DNA from: Dama dama
Taxonomy: Eukaryota > Chordata > Mammalia > Artiodactyla > Cervidae
Assembly (NCBI RefSeq): GCF_033118175.1
Contig: NW_026870907.1
Location: forward strand, 248,001 to 312,000
Reading direction: 5' to 3'
Length of the DNA: 64,000 nucleotides
The notes beneath the pieces are model-generated. The model was not told the origin of the DNA. It worked only from the letters and a program-made list of their open reading frames with translations, and ran no database searches. The position numbers were made by a program, and so were the translations under genes. Shown here in pieces: positions 25,691 through 40,200 of the stretch (position 1 is its first letter; each line of letters opens with the position of its first letter).

Positions 25691-28600
25691 CTCGGTGTCC
25701 ATTCGACTTGAGGCCACAAACTCAGGGTCCCTCTCACAAACCTGTAGCTGAGAGAAGCCTCCTCTTGAGGTGCTTGTGGAAAGTTGGTATTCCTCTTGAG
25801 TCGAAGCCAGGGACTAAGCTCTCATCTCTAGTTGATTTGGGGTCCACGGAGCCCTTTCGTGTTGCTCCAGTGACCTCAGGATCCCTCTAGACTTGACACA
25901 GTGATCTTGGGTTTTCTCTGGAGTGCCATCAAGGAAATCAAGGCTCCTTTCACGTTTGATGTGGAACACGGAATTGCTCTGCACGCAGTGCAGGGGAATC
26001 GGGCCTCATCTCGCGGCGAGGGGGAAGTCTCATGGTTTTTCTCGAGTTGAGGCCGGAACCTGGGGTATATTCTCGAGTTACGACGGGGAGGACCCTTCCA
26101 GACACGTGTTTGTTCAGCGACGTCAGGACTCCTGCCTAGGTGCAAGGGACACCTCGGGATTCTCCTCGAGTCTTGGCATGGCAATGGGGACGCGTCTCCA
26201 CATGAGGCGGGAAACCCAGGGTCCCTTTCCACGTGCCACAGGGATCCTGGGACTCCTATCCATTTTCAAGAGGAGTCATGCATCGTCTCCTTTGGAAGCA
26301 TTGATCTCCGTGGACCTCTCGAGTTTTCAAAGGATGTGAGGCTTCCAGTCGCGTTGAGGTGGAGGACTAGGTCTTTCTCTGTGGTCTCCACAGGGGATTC
26401 AGACATCCCTTGTCTTGGGAGATGCAAGACGAGCCTGCATTCAATTCACTGTAGGGATATCCGGCCTTACTTCGAGTCAGAGCATCTCGGTGTCCATTCC
26501 ACTTGAGGCCAGAAACTCATGGTCCCTCTCACATACCTGTAGCTGAGAGAAGCCTCCTCTTGAGGTGCTTGTGGAAAGTTGGTATTCCTCTTGAGTCAAA
26601 GCCAGGGACTAAGCTCTCATCTCGAGTTGACTTGGGGTCCACGGAGCCCTTTCGTGTTGCTCCAGTGACCTCAGGATCCCTCTAGACTTGACACAGTGAT
26701 CTTGGGTTTTCTCTGGAGTGCCATCAAGGAAATCAAGGCTCCTTTCAAGTTTGATGGGGAACACGGAATTGCTCTGCACGCAGTGCAGGGGAATCCGGCC
26801 TCATCTCGCGGTGAGGGGAAATCTCATGGTTTTTCTCAAGTTGCGGCCGGAACCTGGTGTATATTCTCGAGTTACGACGGGGAGGGCCCTTCCAGACACG
26901 TGTTTGTTCAGCGATGTCAGGACTCCTGCCTAGGTGCGAGTGACACCTCGGGATTCTCCTCGAGTCTTGGCATGGCAATTGGGACGCGTCTCCACGTGAG
27001 GCGGGAGACCCAGTGTCCCTTTCCACGTGCCACAGTGATCCTGGGACTCCTATCCATTTTCAAGAGGAGTCAGGCATCGTCTCCTTTGGAAGCATTGATA
27101 TCCGCGGACCTCTCTAGTTTTCAAAGGATGTGAGGCCTCCGGTCGCGATGAGGCGGAGAACTAGGAATATCTCTGTTGTCTCCACAGGGGATTCAGACAT
27201 CCCTTCGTCTTGGGAGATGCAAGACGAGCCTGCATTCAATTCACTGCAGGGATATCCTGCCTTACTTCGAGTCAGAGCATCTCGGTGTCCATTCCACTTG
27301 AGGCCACAAACTCAGGGTTCCTCTCACATACCTATAGCTGAGAGAAGCCTCCTCTTGAGGTGCTTGTGGAATGTTGGTATTCCTCTTGAGTCGAATCCAG
27401 GGACTAAGCTCTCATCTCGAGTTGATTTGGGGTCCACGGAGCCCTTTCGTTTTGCTCCTCTGATCTCAGGATCCCTCTAGACTTGAGACAGTATTCTTGG
27501 GTTTTCTCTGGAGTACCATTAAGGAAATCAAGGCTCCTTTCACGTTTGATGTGGAACACGGAATTGCTCTGCACGCAGTGCAGGGGAATCGGGCCTCATC
27601 TCGCGGCGAGGGGGAAGTCTCATGGTTTTTCTCGAGTTGCGGCCAGAACCTGGGGTATATTCTCGAGTTACGACGGGGAGGGCCCTTCGAGACACGTGTT
27701 TGTTCAGCGACCTCAGGACTCCTGCCTAGGTCCGAGTGACACCTCGGGATTCTCCTCGAGATTGGCTTTGCAATTGGGACGCGTCTCCACTTGAGGCGGG
27801 AGACCCAGGGTCCCTTTCCACGTGCCACAGGGATCCTGGGAATCCTATCCATTTTCAAGAGGAGTCAGGCATCGTCTCCTTTGGAAACATTGATCTCCGT
27901 GGACCTCTCGAGTTTTCAAAGGATGTGAGGCCTCCGGTCGCGATGAGGCGGAGGACTAGGTCTTTCTCTGTGGTCTCCACAGCGGATTCAGACATCCCTT
28001 CGTCTTGAGAGATGCAAGACGAGCCTGCATTCAATTCACTGCAGGGATATCCGGCCTTACTTCGAGTCAGAGCATCTCGGTGTCCATTCCACTTGAGGCC
28101 GCACACTCAGGGTCCCTCTCACATACCTGTAGCTGAGAGAAGCCTCCTCTTGAGGTGCTTGTGGAAAGTTGGTATTCCTCTTGAGTCGAATCCAGGGACT
28201 AAGCTCTCATCTCGAGTTGATTTGGGGTCCACGGAGCCTTTTCGTGTTGCTCCAGTGACCTCAGGATCCCTCTAGACTTGACACAGTGTTCTTGGGTTTT
28301 CTCTGGAGTGCCATCAAGGAAATCAAGGCTCCTTTCACGTTTGATGTGGAACACGGAATTGCTCTGCACGCAGTGCAGGGGAATCGGGTCTCATGTCGCG
28401 GCGAGGGGGAAGTCTCATGGTTTTTCTCGAGTTGCGGCTGGAACCTGTGGTATATTCTCGAGTTACGACGGGGAGATCCCTTCCAGACACGTGTTTGTTC
28501 AGCGACGTCAAGACTCCTGCCTAGGTGCGAGGGACACCTCGGGATTCTCCTCGAGTCTTGGCATGGCAATTGGGACGCGTCTCCACGTGAGGCGGGAGAC

Positions 28601-31600
28601 CCAGTGTCCCTTTCCACGTGCCACAGGGATCCTGGGACTCCTATCCATTTTCAAGAGGAGTCAGGCATCGTCTCCTTTGGAAGCATTGATCTCCGTGGAC
28701 CTCTCGAATTTTCAAAGGATGTGAGGCCTCCTGTCGCGATGAGGCGGAGGACTAGGTCTTTCTCTGTGGTCTCCACAGGGGATTCAGACATCCCTTCGTC
28801 TTGGGAGATGCAAGACGAGCCTGCATTCAATTCACTGCAGGGATATCCGGCCTTATTTCGATTCAGAGAATCTCGGTGTCCATTCGACTTGAGGCCACAA
28901 ACTCAGGGTCCCTCTCACAAACCTGTAGCTGAGAGAAGCCTCCTCTTGAGGTGCTTGTGGAAAGTTGGTATTCCTCTTGAGTCGAAGCCAGGGACTAAGC
29001 TCTCATCTCGAGTTGATTTGGGGTCCACGGAGCCCTTTCGTGTTGCTCCAGTGACCTCAGGATCCCTCTAGACTTGACACAGTGATCTTGTGTTTTCTCT
29101 GGAGTGCCATCAAGGAAATCAAGGCTCCTTTCACGTTTGATGTGGAACACGGAATTGCTCTGCACGCAGTGCAGGGGAATCGGGCCTCATCTCGCGGCGA
29201 GGGGGAAGTCTCATGGTTTTTCTCGAGTTGAGGCCGGAACCTGGGGTATATTCTCGAGTTACGACGGGGAGGGCCCTTCCAGACACGTGTTTGTTCAGCA
29301 ACGTTAGGACTCCTGCCTAGGTGCAAGGGACACCTCGGGATTCTCCTCGAGTCTTGGCATGGCAATGGGGACGCGTCTCCACGTGAGGCGGGAGACCCAG
29401 GGTCCCTTTCCACGTGCCACAGGGATCCTGGGACTCCTATCCATTTTCAAGAGGAGTCAGGCATCGTCTCCTTTGGAAGCATTGATCTCCGCCGACCTCT
29501 CGAGTTTTCAAAGGATGTGAGGCCTCCGGTCGCGATCAGGCGGACGACTAGGTCTTTCTCTGTGGTCTCCACAGGGGATTCAGACATCCCTTCGTCTTGG
29601 GAGATGCAAGACGAGCCTGCATTCAATTCACTGCAGGGATATCCGGCCTTACTTCGAGTCAGAGCATCTCGGTGTCCATTCCACTTGAGGCCACAAACTC
29701 AGTGGCCCTCTCACATACCTGTAGCTGAGAGAAGCCTCATCTTGAGGTGCTTGTGGAAAGTTGGTATTCCTCTTGAGTCCAAGCAAGGGACTAAGTTCTC
29801 ATCTCGAGTTCATTTGGGGTCCACTGAGCCCTTTCTTGTTGCTCCAGTGACCTCAGGATCCCTCTAGACTTGAGACATTGATCTTGGGTTTTCTCTGGAG
29901 TGCCATCAAGGAAATCAAGGCTCCTTTCACGTTTGATGTGGAACACGGAATTGCTCTGCACGCAGTGCAGGGGAATCGGGCCTCATCTCGCGGCGAGGGG
30001 AAAGTCTCATGGTTTTTCTTGAGTTGCGGCCGAAACCTGGGGTATATTCTCGAGTTACGACGGGGAGGGCCCTTCCATACACGTGTTTGTTCAGCGACGT
30101 CAGGACTCCTGCCTAGGTGCGAGGGACACCTCGAGATTCCCCTCGAGTCTTCGCATGGCAATTGGGAGGCGTCTCCACGTGAGGCGGGAGACCCAGGGTC
30201 CCTTTCCATGTGCCACAGGGATCCTGGGACTCCTATCCATTTTCAAGAGGAGTCAGGCATCGTCTCCTTTGGAAGCATTGATCTCTGCAGACCTCTCGAG
30301 TTTTCAAAGGATGTGAGGCCTCCGGTCGCGATGAGGCGGAGGACTAGGTCTTTCTCTGTGGTCTCCACAGGGGATTCAGACATCCCTTCGTCTTGGGAGA
30401 TGCAAGACGAGCCTGCATTCAATTCACTGCAGGGATATCCGGCCTTACCTCGAGTCAGAGCATCTCGGTGTCCATTCCACTTGAGGCCACAAGCTCAGGG
30501 TCCCTCTCACATACCTGTAGCTGAGAGAAGCCTCCTCTTGAGGTGCTTGTGCAAAGTTGGTATTCCTCTTGAGTCGACGCCAGGGACTAAGCTCTCATCT
30601 TGAGTTGATTTGGGGTCCATGGAGCCCTTTAGTGTTGCTCCAGTGACCTCAGGATCCCTCTAGACTTGAAACAGTGATCTTGGGTTTTCTCTGGAGTGCC
30701 ATTAAGGAAATCAAGGCTCCTTTCACGTTTGATGTGGAACACGGAATTGCTCTGCACGCAGTGCAGGGGAATCGGGCCTCCTCTCGCGGCTAGGGGGAAT
30801 TCTCATGGTTTTTCTCGAGTTGCGGCCGGAACCTGGGGTATATTCACGAGTTACAACGGGGAGGACCCTTCCAGACTCGTGTTTGTTCAGCGACTTCAAG
30901 ATTCCTGCCTAGGTGTGAGGGACACTTCAGGATTCTCCACGAGTCTTGGCATGGCAATTGGGACGCGTCTCCACGTGAGGCGGGAGACCCAGGGTCCCTT
31001 TCCACATGCCACAGGGATCCTGGGACTCCTATCCATTTTCAAGAGGAGTCAGGCATCGTCTCCTTTGGAAGCATTGATCTCCGCGGACCTCTCGAGTTTT
31101 CAAAGGATGTGAGGCCTCCGGTCTCATTGAGGCGGAGGACTAGGTCTTTCTCTGTCGTCTCCACAGGGGATTCAGACATCCCTTCGTTTTGGGAGATGCA
31201 AGACGAGCCTGCATTCAATTCACTGCAGGGATATCCGGCCTTACTTCGAGTCAGAGCATCTCGGTGTCCATTCAACTTGAGGCCACAAACTAAGGGTCCC
31301 TCTCACATACATGTAGCTGAGGGAAGCCTTCTCTTGAGGTGCTTGTGGAAAGTTGGTATTCCTCTTGAGTCGAAGCCAGGGACTAAGCTCTCATCTCGAG
31401 TTTATTTGGGTTCCACGGAGCCCTTTCATGTTGCTCCAGTGACCTCAGGATCCCTCTAGACTTGAGCCAGTGATCTTGGGTTTTCTCTGGAGTGCCATCA
31501 AGGAAATCAAGGCTCCTTTCACGTTGGATGTTGAACACAGAATTTCTTTGCACGCAGTGCAGGGGAATCGGGCCTCATCTCGCGGCGAGGGGGAAGTCTC

Positions 31601-34600
31601 ATGGTTTTTCTCGAGTTGAGGCCGGAACCTGGGGTATATTCTCGAGTTATGACGGGGAGGTCCCTTCCAGACACGTGTTTGTTCAGCGAGGTCAGGACTC
31701 CTGCCTAGGTGCAAGGGACACCTCGGGATTCTCCTCGAGTCTTGGCATGGCAATTGGGACGCGTCTCCACGTGAGGCGGGAGACCCAGCGTCCCTTTCCA
31801 CATGCCACATGGATCCTGGGACTCCTATCCATTTTCAAGAGGAGTCAGGCATCGTCTCCTTTGGAAGCATTGATCTCCGCGGACCTCTCGAATTTTCAAA
31901 GGATGTGAGGCCTCCGGTCGCGATGAGGCGGAGAACTAGGTCTTTCTCTCTGGTCTCCACAGGGGATGCAGACATCCCTTCGTCTTGGGAGATGCAAGAC
32001 AAGCCTGCATTCAATTAACTATTGGGATATCCGGCCTTACTTCGAATCAGAGCATCTCGGTGTCCATTCCACTTGAGGCCACAAACTAAGGGTCCCTCTC
32101 ACATACATGTAGCTGAGAGAAGCCTCCCCTGAGGTGCTTGTGGAAAGTTCTATTCCTCTTGAGTCGAAGCCAGGGACTAACCTCTCATCTCGATGTGATT
32201 TGGGTCTGCACAGCCCTTTCGTGTTGCTACAGTGACCTCAGGATCCCTCTAGACTTGAGACAGTGATCTTTGGTTTTCTCTGGAGTGCCATCAAGGAAAT
32301 CAAGGCTCTTTTCACGTTTGATGTGGGATACGGAATTGCTCTGCACGCAGTGTAGCGGAATCGGGACTCATCTCCTGGCGAGGGGGAAGTCTCACGGTTT
32401 TTCTCTAATTGCGGCCGGAACCTGGGGTATATTCTCGAGTTACGTCGGGGAGGGCCCTTCCAGACACGTGTTTGTTCAGCGACGTCAGGACTCCTGCCTA
32501 GGTGCGAGGGACATCTCTGGATTCTCCTCGAGTCTTGGCATGGCAATTGGGAAGCGTCTCCACGTGAGGCGGGAGACCCAGGGTCCCTTTCCACGTGCCA
32601 CAGGCATCTTGGGACTCCTATCCATTTTCAAGAGGAGTCAGGCATCGTCTCCTTTGGAAGCATTGATCTCCACGGACCTCTCGAGTTTTCAAATGATGTG
32701 AGGCCTCCGGTCGCGATGAGGCGGGAACTAGGTCTTTCTCTGTGGTCTCCACAGGGGATTCAGACATCCCTTCGTCTTGGGAGATTCAAGACGAGCCTGC
32801 TTTCAATTCACTGCAGGGATATCCGGCCTTACTTCCAGTCAGAGCATCTCGGTGTCCATTCCACCTGAGGCCACAAACTCAGGGTCCCTCTCACATACCT
32901 GTAGCTGAGAGAAGCATCCTCTTGAGGTGCTTGTGGAAAGTTGGTATGCCTCTTGCGTCGAAGCCAGGGACTAAGCTCTCATCTCGAGTTGATTTGGTGT
33001 CCGCGGAGCCCTTTCCTGTTGCTCCAGTGACCTCGGGATCCCTCTAGACTTGATACAGTGATCTTGGGTTTTCTCTGGAGTGCCATCAAGGAAATCAAGG
33101 CTCCTTTCACATTGGATGTGGAACACGGAATTGCTCTGCACGCAGTGCAGGGAAATCGGGCCTCATCTCGGGGCGAGGTGAAAGTCTCATGGCTTTTCTC
33201 GAGTTGTGGCCGGAACCTGGGGTATATTCTCGAGTTACGACGGGGAGGACCCTTCCAGACACGTGTTTGTTAAGCGACGTCAGGACTCCTGCCTAGGTGC
33301 GAGGGAAAACTCGGGATTTTCGTCGAGTCTTGGCATGGCAACAGGGACGCGTCTCCACGTGAGGCGGGAGACCCAGGGTCCCTTTCCACGTGCCACAGGG
33401 ATCTTGGGAATCCTATCCATTTTCAAGAGGAGTCAGGCATCATCTCCTTTGGAAGCATTGTTCTCCGCGGACCTCTCGAGTTTTCAAATGATATGAGGCC
33501 TCCGGTCGCGATGAGGCGGAGAACTAGGTCTTTCTCTGTGGTCTCCACAGGGGATGCAGACATCCCTTCGTCTTGGGAGATGCAAGATGAGCCTGCATTC
33601 AATTCACTGCACGGATATCCGGCCTTACTTCGAGTCAGAGCATCTCGGTGTCCATTCCACTTGAGGCCAAAAACTCAGGGTCCCTCTCACATACATATAG
33701 CTGAGAGAAGCCTCCTCTTGAGATGCTTGTGGAAAGTTGGTATGCCTCTTGAGTCGAAGCCAGGGACTAAGCTCTCATGTCGAGTTGATTTGGGGTCCAG
33801 GAGCCGTTTCGTGTTGCTATAGTGACCTCAGGATCCCTCTAGACTTGAGAGAGTAATCTTTGGTTTTCTCTGGAGTGCCATCAAGGAAATCAAGGCTCCT
33901 TTCACGTTTGATGTGGAACACGGAATTGCTCTGCACGCAGTGCAGGGGAATCGGGCTTCATCTAGCGGCAAGGGGGAAGTCTCCTGGTATTGCTCGAGTT
34001 GCGGCCGGAACCTGGGGTATATTCTCGAGTTACGACGGGGAGGGCCCTTCCAGACACGTGTTTGCTCAGCAACGTCAGGACTCCTGCCTAGGTGCGAGGG
34101 ACACCTCGGGATTCTCCTCGAGTCTTGGCATGGCAATTGGGACGCGTCTCCACGTGAGGCGGGAGATCCAGGGTCCCTTTCCACGTGCCACAGGGATCCT
34201 GGGACTCCAATCCATTTGCAAGAGGAGTCAGGCATCGTCTCCTTTGGAAGCATTGATCTCCGCGGACCTCTCGAGTTTTCAAAGGATGTGAGGCCTCCGG
34301 TCGCGATGAGGCGGAGAACTAGGTCTTTCTCTGTGGTCTCCACAGGGGATTCAGACATCCCTTCGTCTTGGAGATGCAAGACGAGCCTGCATTCAATTCA
34401 CTGCAGGGATATCCGGCCTTACTTCAATTCAGAGCATCTCGGTGTCCATTCCACTTGAGGCCACAAACTCAGGGTCCCTCTCACACACCTGTAGCTGAGA
34501 GAAGCCTCCTCTTGAGGTGCTTGTGGAAAGTAGGTATTCCTCTTGAGTCAAAGCCCAGGGCTAAGCTCTCATCTCGAGTTGATTTGGGGTACACGGAGCC

Positions 34601-36810
34601 ATTTCGTGTTGCTACAGAGACCTCAGGAACCCTCTAGACTTGAGAAAGTTATCTTGGGTTTTCCCTGGAGTGCCATCAAGGAAATCAAGGCTCCTTTCAC
34701 GTTTGATGTGGAACACGGAATTGCTCTGCATGCAGCGCAGGGAAATCGGGCCTCATCTCACGGCGAGTGGGAAGTCTGATGGTTTTTCTCGAGTTGCGGC
34801 CGGAACCTGGGGTATATTCTCGAGTTACGACGGGGAGATCCCTTCCAGACACGTGTTTGTTCAGCGACGTCAGGACTCCTGCCTAGGTGCGAGGGACACC
34901 TCTGGATTCTCCTCGAGTCTTGGCATGGCAATTGGACGCGTCCACGTGAGGCGGGAGACCCAGGGTCCCTTTCCACCTGCCACAGGGATCCTGGGACTCC
35001 TATCCATTTTCAAGAGGAGTCAGGCATCGTCTCCTTTGGAAACATTGATCTCCGGGCACCTCTCGAGTTTTCAAGGGATGTGAGGCCTCCGGTCGCGATG
35101 AGGCGGAGAACTAGGCCTTTCTCTGTGGTCTCCACAGGGGATGCAGACATTCCTTCGTCTTGGGAGATGCAAGATGAGCCTGCATTCAATTCACTGCAGG
35201 GATATACAGCCTTATTTCGAGTCAGAGCATCTCGGTGTCCATTCCACTTGAGGCCACAAACTCAGGGTCCCTCTCACATACCTGTAGCTGAGAGAAGCCT
35301 CCTCTTGAGGTGGTTGTGGAAAGTTGGTATTCCTCTTGAGCCGAAGCCAGGGACTAAGCTCTCATCTCGAGTTGATTTGGGGTACACGGAGCCCTTTCGT
35401 GTTGCTACAGTGACCTCAGGATCCCTCTAGACTTGAGACAGTGATCTTGGGTTTTCTCTGGAGTGCCATCAAGGAAATCAAGGCTCCTTTCACGTTTGAT
35501 GTGGAACACGGTATTGTTCTGCACGCAATGCACGGGAATCGGGCCTCATCTCGCGGCGAGGGGGAAGTCTCATGGTTTTTCTCGAGTTGCGGCCGGAACC
35601 TGGGTTATATTCTCGAGTTACGACGGGGAGGGCCCTTCCAGACACGTGTTTGTTCAGCAACGTCAGGACTCCTGCCTAGGTGCGAGGGACACCTCGGGAT
35701 TCTCCTCGAGTCTTGGCATGGTAATTGTGACGCGTCTCCACGTGAGGCGGGAGACCCAGGGTCCCTTTCCACATGCCACAGGGATCCTGGGACTCCGATC
35801 CATTTGCAAGAGGAGTCAGGCATCGTCTCCTTTGGAAGCATTGATCTTCGCGGACCTCTCGAGTTTTCAAAGGATGTGAGGCCTCCGGTCGCGATGAGGC
35901 GGAGAACTCCGGCTTTCTCTGTGGTCTCCACATGGGATTCAGACATCCCTTCTTCTTGGGAGATGAAATACGAGCCTGCATTCAATTCACTGCAGGGATA
36001 TCCGGGCTTACTTCGAGTCAGAGCATCTCCGTGTCCATTCCACTTGAGGCCACAAACTCAGGGTCCCGCTCATATACCTGTAGCTGAGAGAAGCCTCCTC
36101 TTGAGGTGCTTGTGGAAAGTTGGTATTCCTCTTGAGTCGAAGCCAGGGACTAAGCTCTCATCTCGAGTTGATTTGGGGTCCACAGAGCCCTTTCGTGTTG
36201 CTCCAGTGACTTCAGGATCCCTCTAGACTTGAGACAGTGGTCTTGGGTTTTCTCTGAAGTGCCATCAAGAAAATCAAGGCTCCTTTCACGTTTGATGTGG
36301 AACACGGAATTGCTCTGCACACATTGCAGGGGAATCGGGACTCATCTCGCGGCGAGGGGGAAGTGTCATGGTTTTTCTCGAGTTGCGGCCGGAACCTGGG
36401 GTATATTCTCGAGTTACGACTGGGAGGGCAATTCCAGATATTTATTTGTTCAGCAACGTCAGGACTCCTGCCTAGGTGCGAGGGACCCCTCGGGATTCTC
36501 CTCGAGTCTTGGCATGGCAATTGGGACGCGTCTCCACATGAGGCGGGAGACCCAGCGTCCCTTTCCACATGCCACATGGATCCTGGGACTCCTATCCATT
36601 TTCAAGAGGAGTCAGGCATCGTCTCCTTTGGAAGCATTGATCTCCGCAGACCTCTCGAATTTTCAAAGGATGTGAGGCCTCCGGTCGCGATGAGGCGGAG
36701 AACTAGGTCATTCTCTCTGGTCTCCACAGGGGATGCAGACAACCCTTCGTCTTGGGAGATGCAAGACAAGCCTGCATTCAATTAACTATTGGGATATCCG
36801 GCCTTACTTC
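25691..36810 (+). repeat. Higher-order repeat block B (14 monomers, ~11.1 kb)
   Basis: Second adjacent copy of the unit in block A, with fourteen landmarks from 25,923 to 36,259. Relative to A it carries one extra monomer with breakpoints at about 26,765-27,690, and it lacks the A monomer at about 19,117-19,904; the B junction lies at about 31,035-31,130. Scattered single-base differences from A are seen, for example g/c at the A position near 20,455 and two in 80 bp near 33,310. Rare markers repeat at 32,012 and 36,779 ('caattaactattggg') and 36,429 ('caattccagatattt'). Confidence 0.88.
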
Positions 36811-39800
36811 GAGTCAGAGCATCTCGGTGTCCATTCCACTTGAGGCCACAAACTAAGGGTCCCTCTCACATACATGTAGCTGAGAGAAGCCTCCCCTGAG
36901 GTGCTTGTGGAAAGTTCTATTCCTCTTGAGTCGAAGCCAGGGACTAACCTCTCATATCGATGTGATTTGGGTCTGCACAGCCCTTTCGTGTTGCTACAGT
37001 GACCTCAGGATCCCTCTAGACTTGAGACAGTGATCTTTGGTTTTCTCTGGAGTGCCATCAAGGAAATCAAGGCTCTTTTCACGTTTGATGTGGGATACGG
37101 AATTGCTCTGCACGCAGTGTAGCGGAATCGGGCCTCATCTCGCGGCGAGGGGGAAGTCTCACGGTTTTTCTCTAATTGTGGCCGGAACCTGGGGTATATT
37201 CTCGAGTTACGTCAGGGAGGGCCCTTCCAGACACGTGTTTGTTCAGCGACGTCAGGACTCCTGCCTAGGTGCGAGGGACATCTCTGGATTCTCCTCGAGT
37301 CTTGGCATGGCAATTGGGAAGCGTCTCCACGTGAGGCGGGAGACCCAGGGTCCCTTTCCACGTGCCACAGGCATCTTGGGACTCCTATCCATTTTCAAGA
37401 GGAGTCAGGCATCGTCTCCTTTGGAAGCATTGATCTCCGCGGACCTCTCGAGTTTTCAAATGATGTGAGGCCTCCGGTCGCGATGAGGCGGGAACTAGGT
37501 CTTTCTCTGTGGTCTCCACAGGGGATTCAGACATCCCTTCGTCTTGGGAGATTCAAGACGAGCCTGCTTTCAGTTCACTGCAGGGATATCCGGCCTTACT
37601 TCGAGTCAGAGCATCTCGGTGTCCATTCCACCTGAGGCCACAAACTCAGGGTCCCTCTCACATACCTGTAGCTGAGAGAAGCATCCTCTTGAGGTGCTTG
37701 TGGAAAGTTGGTATGCCTCTTGCGTCGAAGCCAGGGACTAAGCTCTCATCTCGAGTTGATTTGGTGTCCGCGGAGCCCTTTCCTGTTGCTCCAGTGACCT
37801 CGGGATTCTTCTAGACTTGATACAGTGATCTTGGGTTTTCTCTGGAGTGCCATCAAGGAAATCAAGGCTCCTTTCACGTTTGATGTGGAACACGGAATTG
37901 CTCTGCACGCAGTGCAGGGAAATCGGGCCTCATCTCGGGGCGAGGTGAAAGTCTCATGGCTTTTCTCGAGTTGTGGCCGGAACCTGGGGTATATTCTCGA
38001 GTTACGACGGGGAGGGCCCTTCCAGACACGTGTTTGTTAAGCGACGTCAGGACTCCTGCCTAGGTGCGAGGGAAACCTCGGGATTCTCGTCGAGTCTTGG
38101 CATGGCAACAGGGACGCGTCTCCACGTGAGGCGGGAGACCCAGGGTCCCTTTCCACGTGCCACAGGGATCTTGGGAATCCTATCCATTTTCAAGAGGAGT
38201 CAGGCATCATCTCCTTTGGAAGCATTGTTCTCCGCGGACCTCTCGAGTTTTCAAATGATATGAGGCCTCCGGTCGCGATGAGGCGGAGAACTAGGTCTTT
38301 CTCTGTGGTCTCCACAGGGGATGCAGACATCCCTTCGTCTTGGGAGATGCAAGATGAGCCTGCATTCAATTCACTGCACGGATATCCGGCCTTACTTCGC
38401 GTCAGAGCATCTCGGTGTCCATTCCACTTGAGGCCAAAAACTCAGGGTCCCTCTCACATACATATAGCTGAGAGAAGCCTCCTCTTGAGATGCTTGTGGA
38501 AAGTTGGTATGCCTCTTGAGTCGAAGCCAGGGACTAAGCTCTCATCTCGAGTTGATTTGGGGTCCAGGAGCCGTTTTGTGTTGCTATAGTGACCTCAGGA
38601 TCCCTCTAGACTTGAGAGAGTAATCTTGGGTTTTCTCTGGAGTGCCATCAAGGAAATCAAGGCTCCTTTCACGTTTGATGTGGAACACGGAATTGCTCTG
38701 CACGCAGTGCAGGGGAATCGGGCTTCATCTAGCGGCAAGGGGGAAGTCTCCTGGTATTGCTCGAGTTGCGGCCGAAACCTGGGGTATATTCTCGAGTTAC
38801 GACGGGGAGGTCCCTTCCAGACACGTGTTTGCTCAGCGACGTCAGGACTCCTGCCTAGGTGCGAGGGACACCTCGGGATTCTCCTCGAGTCTTGGCATGG
38901 CAATTGGGACGCGTCTCCACGTGAGGCGTGAGATCCAGGGTCCCTTTCCACGTGCCACAGGGATCCTGGGACTCCAATCCATTTTCAAGAGGAGTCAGGC
39001 ATCGTCTCCTTTGGAAGCATTGATCTCCGCGGACCTCTCGAGTTTTCAAAGGATGTGAGGCCTCCGGTCGCGATGAGGCGGAGAACTAGGTCTTTCTCTG
39101 TGGTCTCCACAGGGGATTCAGACATCCCTTCGTCTTGGAGATGCAAGACGAGCCTGCATTCAATTCACTGCAGGGATATCCGGCCTTACTTCAATTCAGA
39201 GCATCTCGGTGTCCATTCCACTTGAGGCCACAAACTCAGGGTCCCTCTCACACACCTGTAGCTGAGAGAAGCCTCCTCTTGAGGTGCTTGTGGAAAGTAG
39301 GTATTCCTCTTGAGTCAAAGCCCGGGGCTAAGCTCTCATCTCGAGTTGATTTGGGGTACACGGAGCCATTTCGTGTTGCTACAGAGACCTCAGGAACCCT
39401 CTAGACTTGAGAAAGTTATCTTGGGTTTTCCCTGGAGTGCCATCAAGGAAATCAAGGCTCCTTTCACGTTTGATGTGGAACACGGAATTGCTCTGCATGC
39501 AGCGCAGGGAAATCGGGCCTCATCTCACGGCGAGTGGGAAGTCTGATGGTTTTTCTCGAGTTGCGGCCGGAACCTGGGGTATATTCTCGAGTTACGACGG
39601 GGAGGGCCCTTCCAGACACGTGTTTGTTCAGCGACGTCAGGACTCCTGCCTAGGTGCGAGGGACACCTCTGGATTCTCCTCGAGTCTCGGCATGGCAATT
39701 GGACGCGTCCACGTGAGGCGGGAGACCCAGGGTCCCTTTCCACCTGCCACAGGGATCCTGGGACTCCTATCCATTTTCAAGAGGAGTCAGGCATCGTCTC

Positions 39801-40200
39801 CTTTGGAAACATTGATCTCCGGGCACCTCTCGAGTTTTCAAGGGATGTGAGGCCTCCGGTCGCGATGAGGCGGAGAACTAGGCCTTTCTCTGTGGTCTCC
39901 ACAGGGGATGCAGACATTCCTTCGTCTTGGGAGATGCAAGATGAGCCTGCATTCAATTCACTGCAGGGATATACAGCCTTATTTCGAGTCAGAGCATCTC
40001 GGTGTCCATTCCACTTGAGGCCACAAACTCAGGGTCCCACTCACATACCTGTAGCTGAGAGAAGCCTCCTCTTGAGGTGGTTGTGGAAAGTTGGTATTCC
40101 TCTTGAGTCGAAGCCAGTTACTAAGCTCTCATCTCGAGTTGATTTGGGGTACACGGAGCCCTTTCGTGTTGCTACAGTGACCTCAGGATCCCTCTAGACT
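36811..40200 (+). repeat. Partial, out-of-phase third copy of the higher-order unit (C)
   Basis: After block B the array does not restart at the beginning of the unit. From the 'caattaactattggg' marker at 36,779 it follows block A from about 20,912 (offset 15,898) and block B from about 32,043 (offset 4,767). It carries the same markers, including 'gaagcctcccctgagg', 'ttaagcgacgtc', 'tctagcggcaagg' and 'attggacgcgtccac'. The match runs about 3.4 kb and ends between 40,197 and 40,253, where 'ggctccattcacg' and 'gcagtgcagggg' replace the variants of A and B. C therefore skips eight monomers of the unit. Confidence 0.85.
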
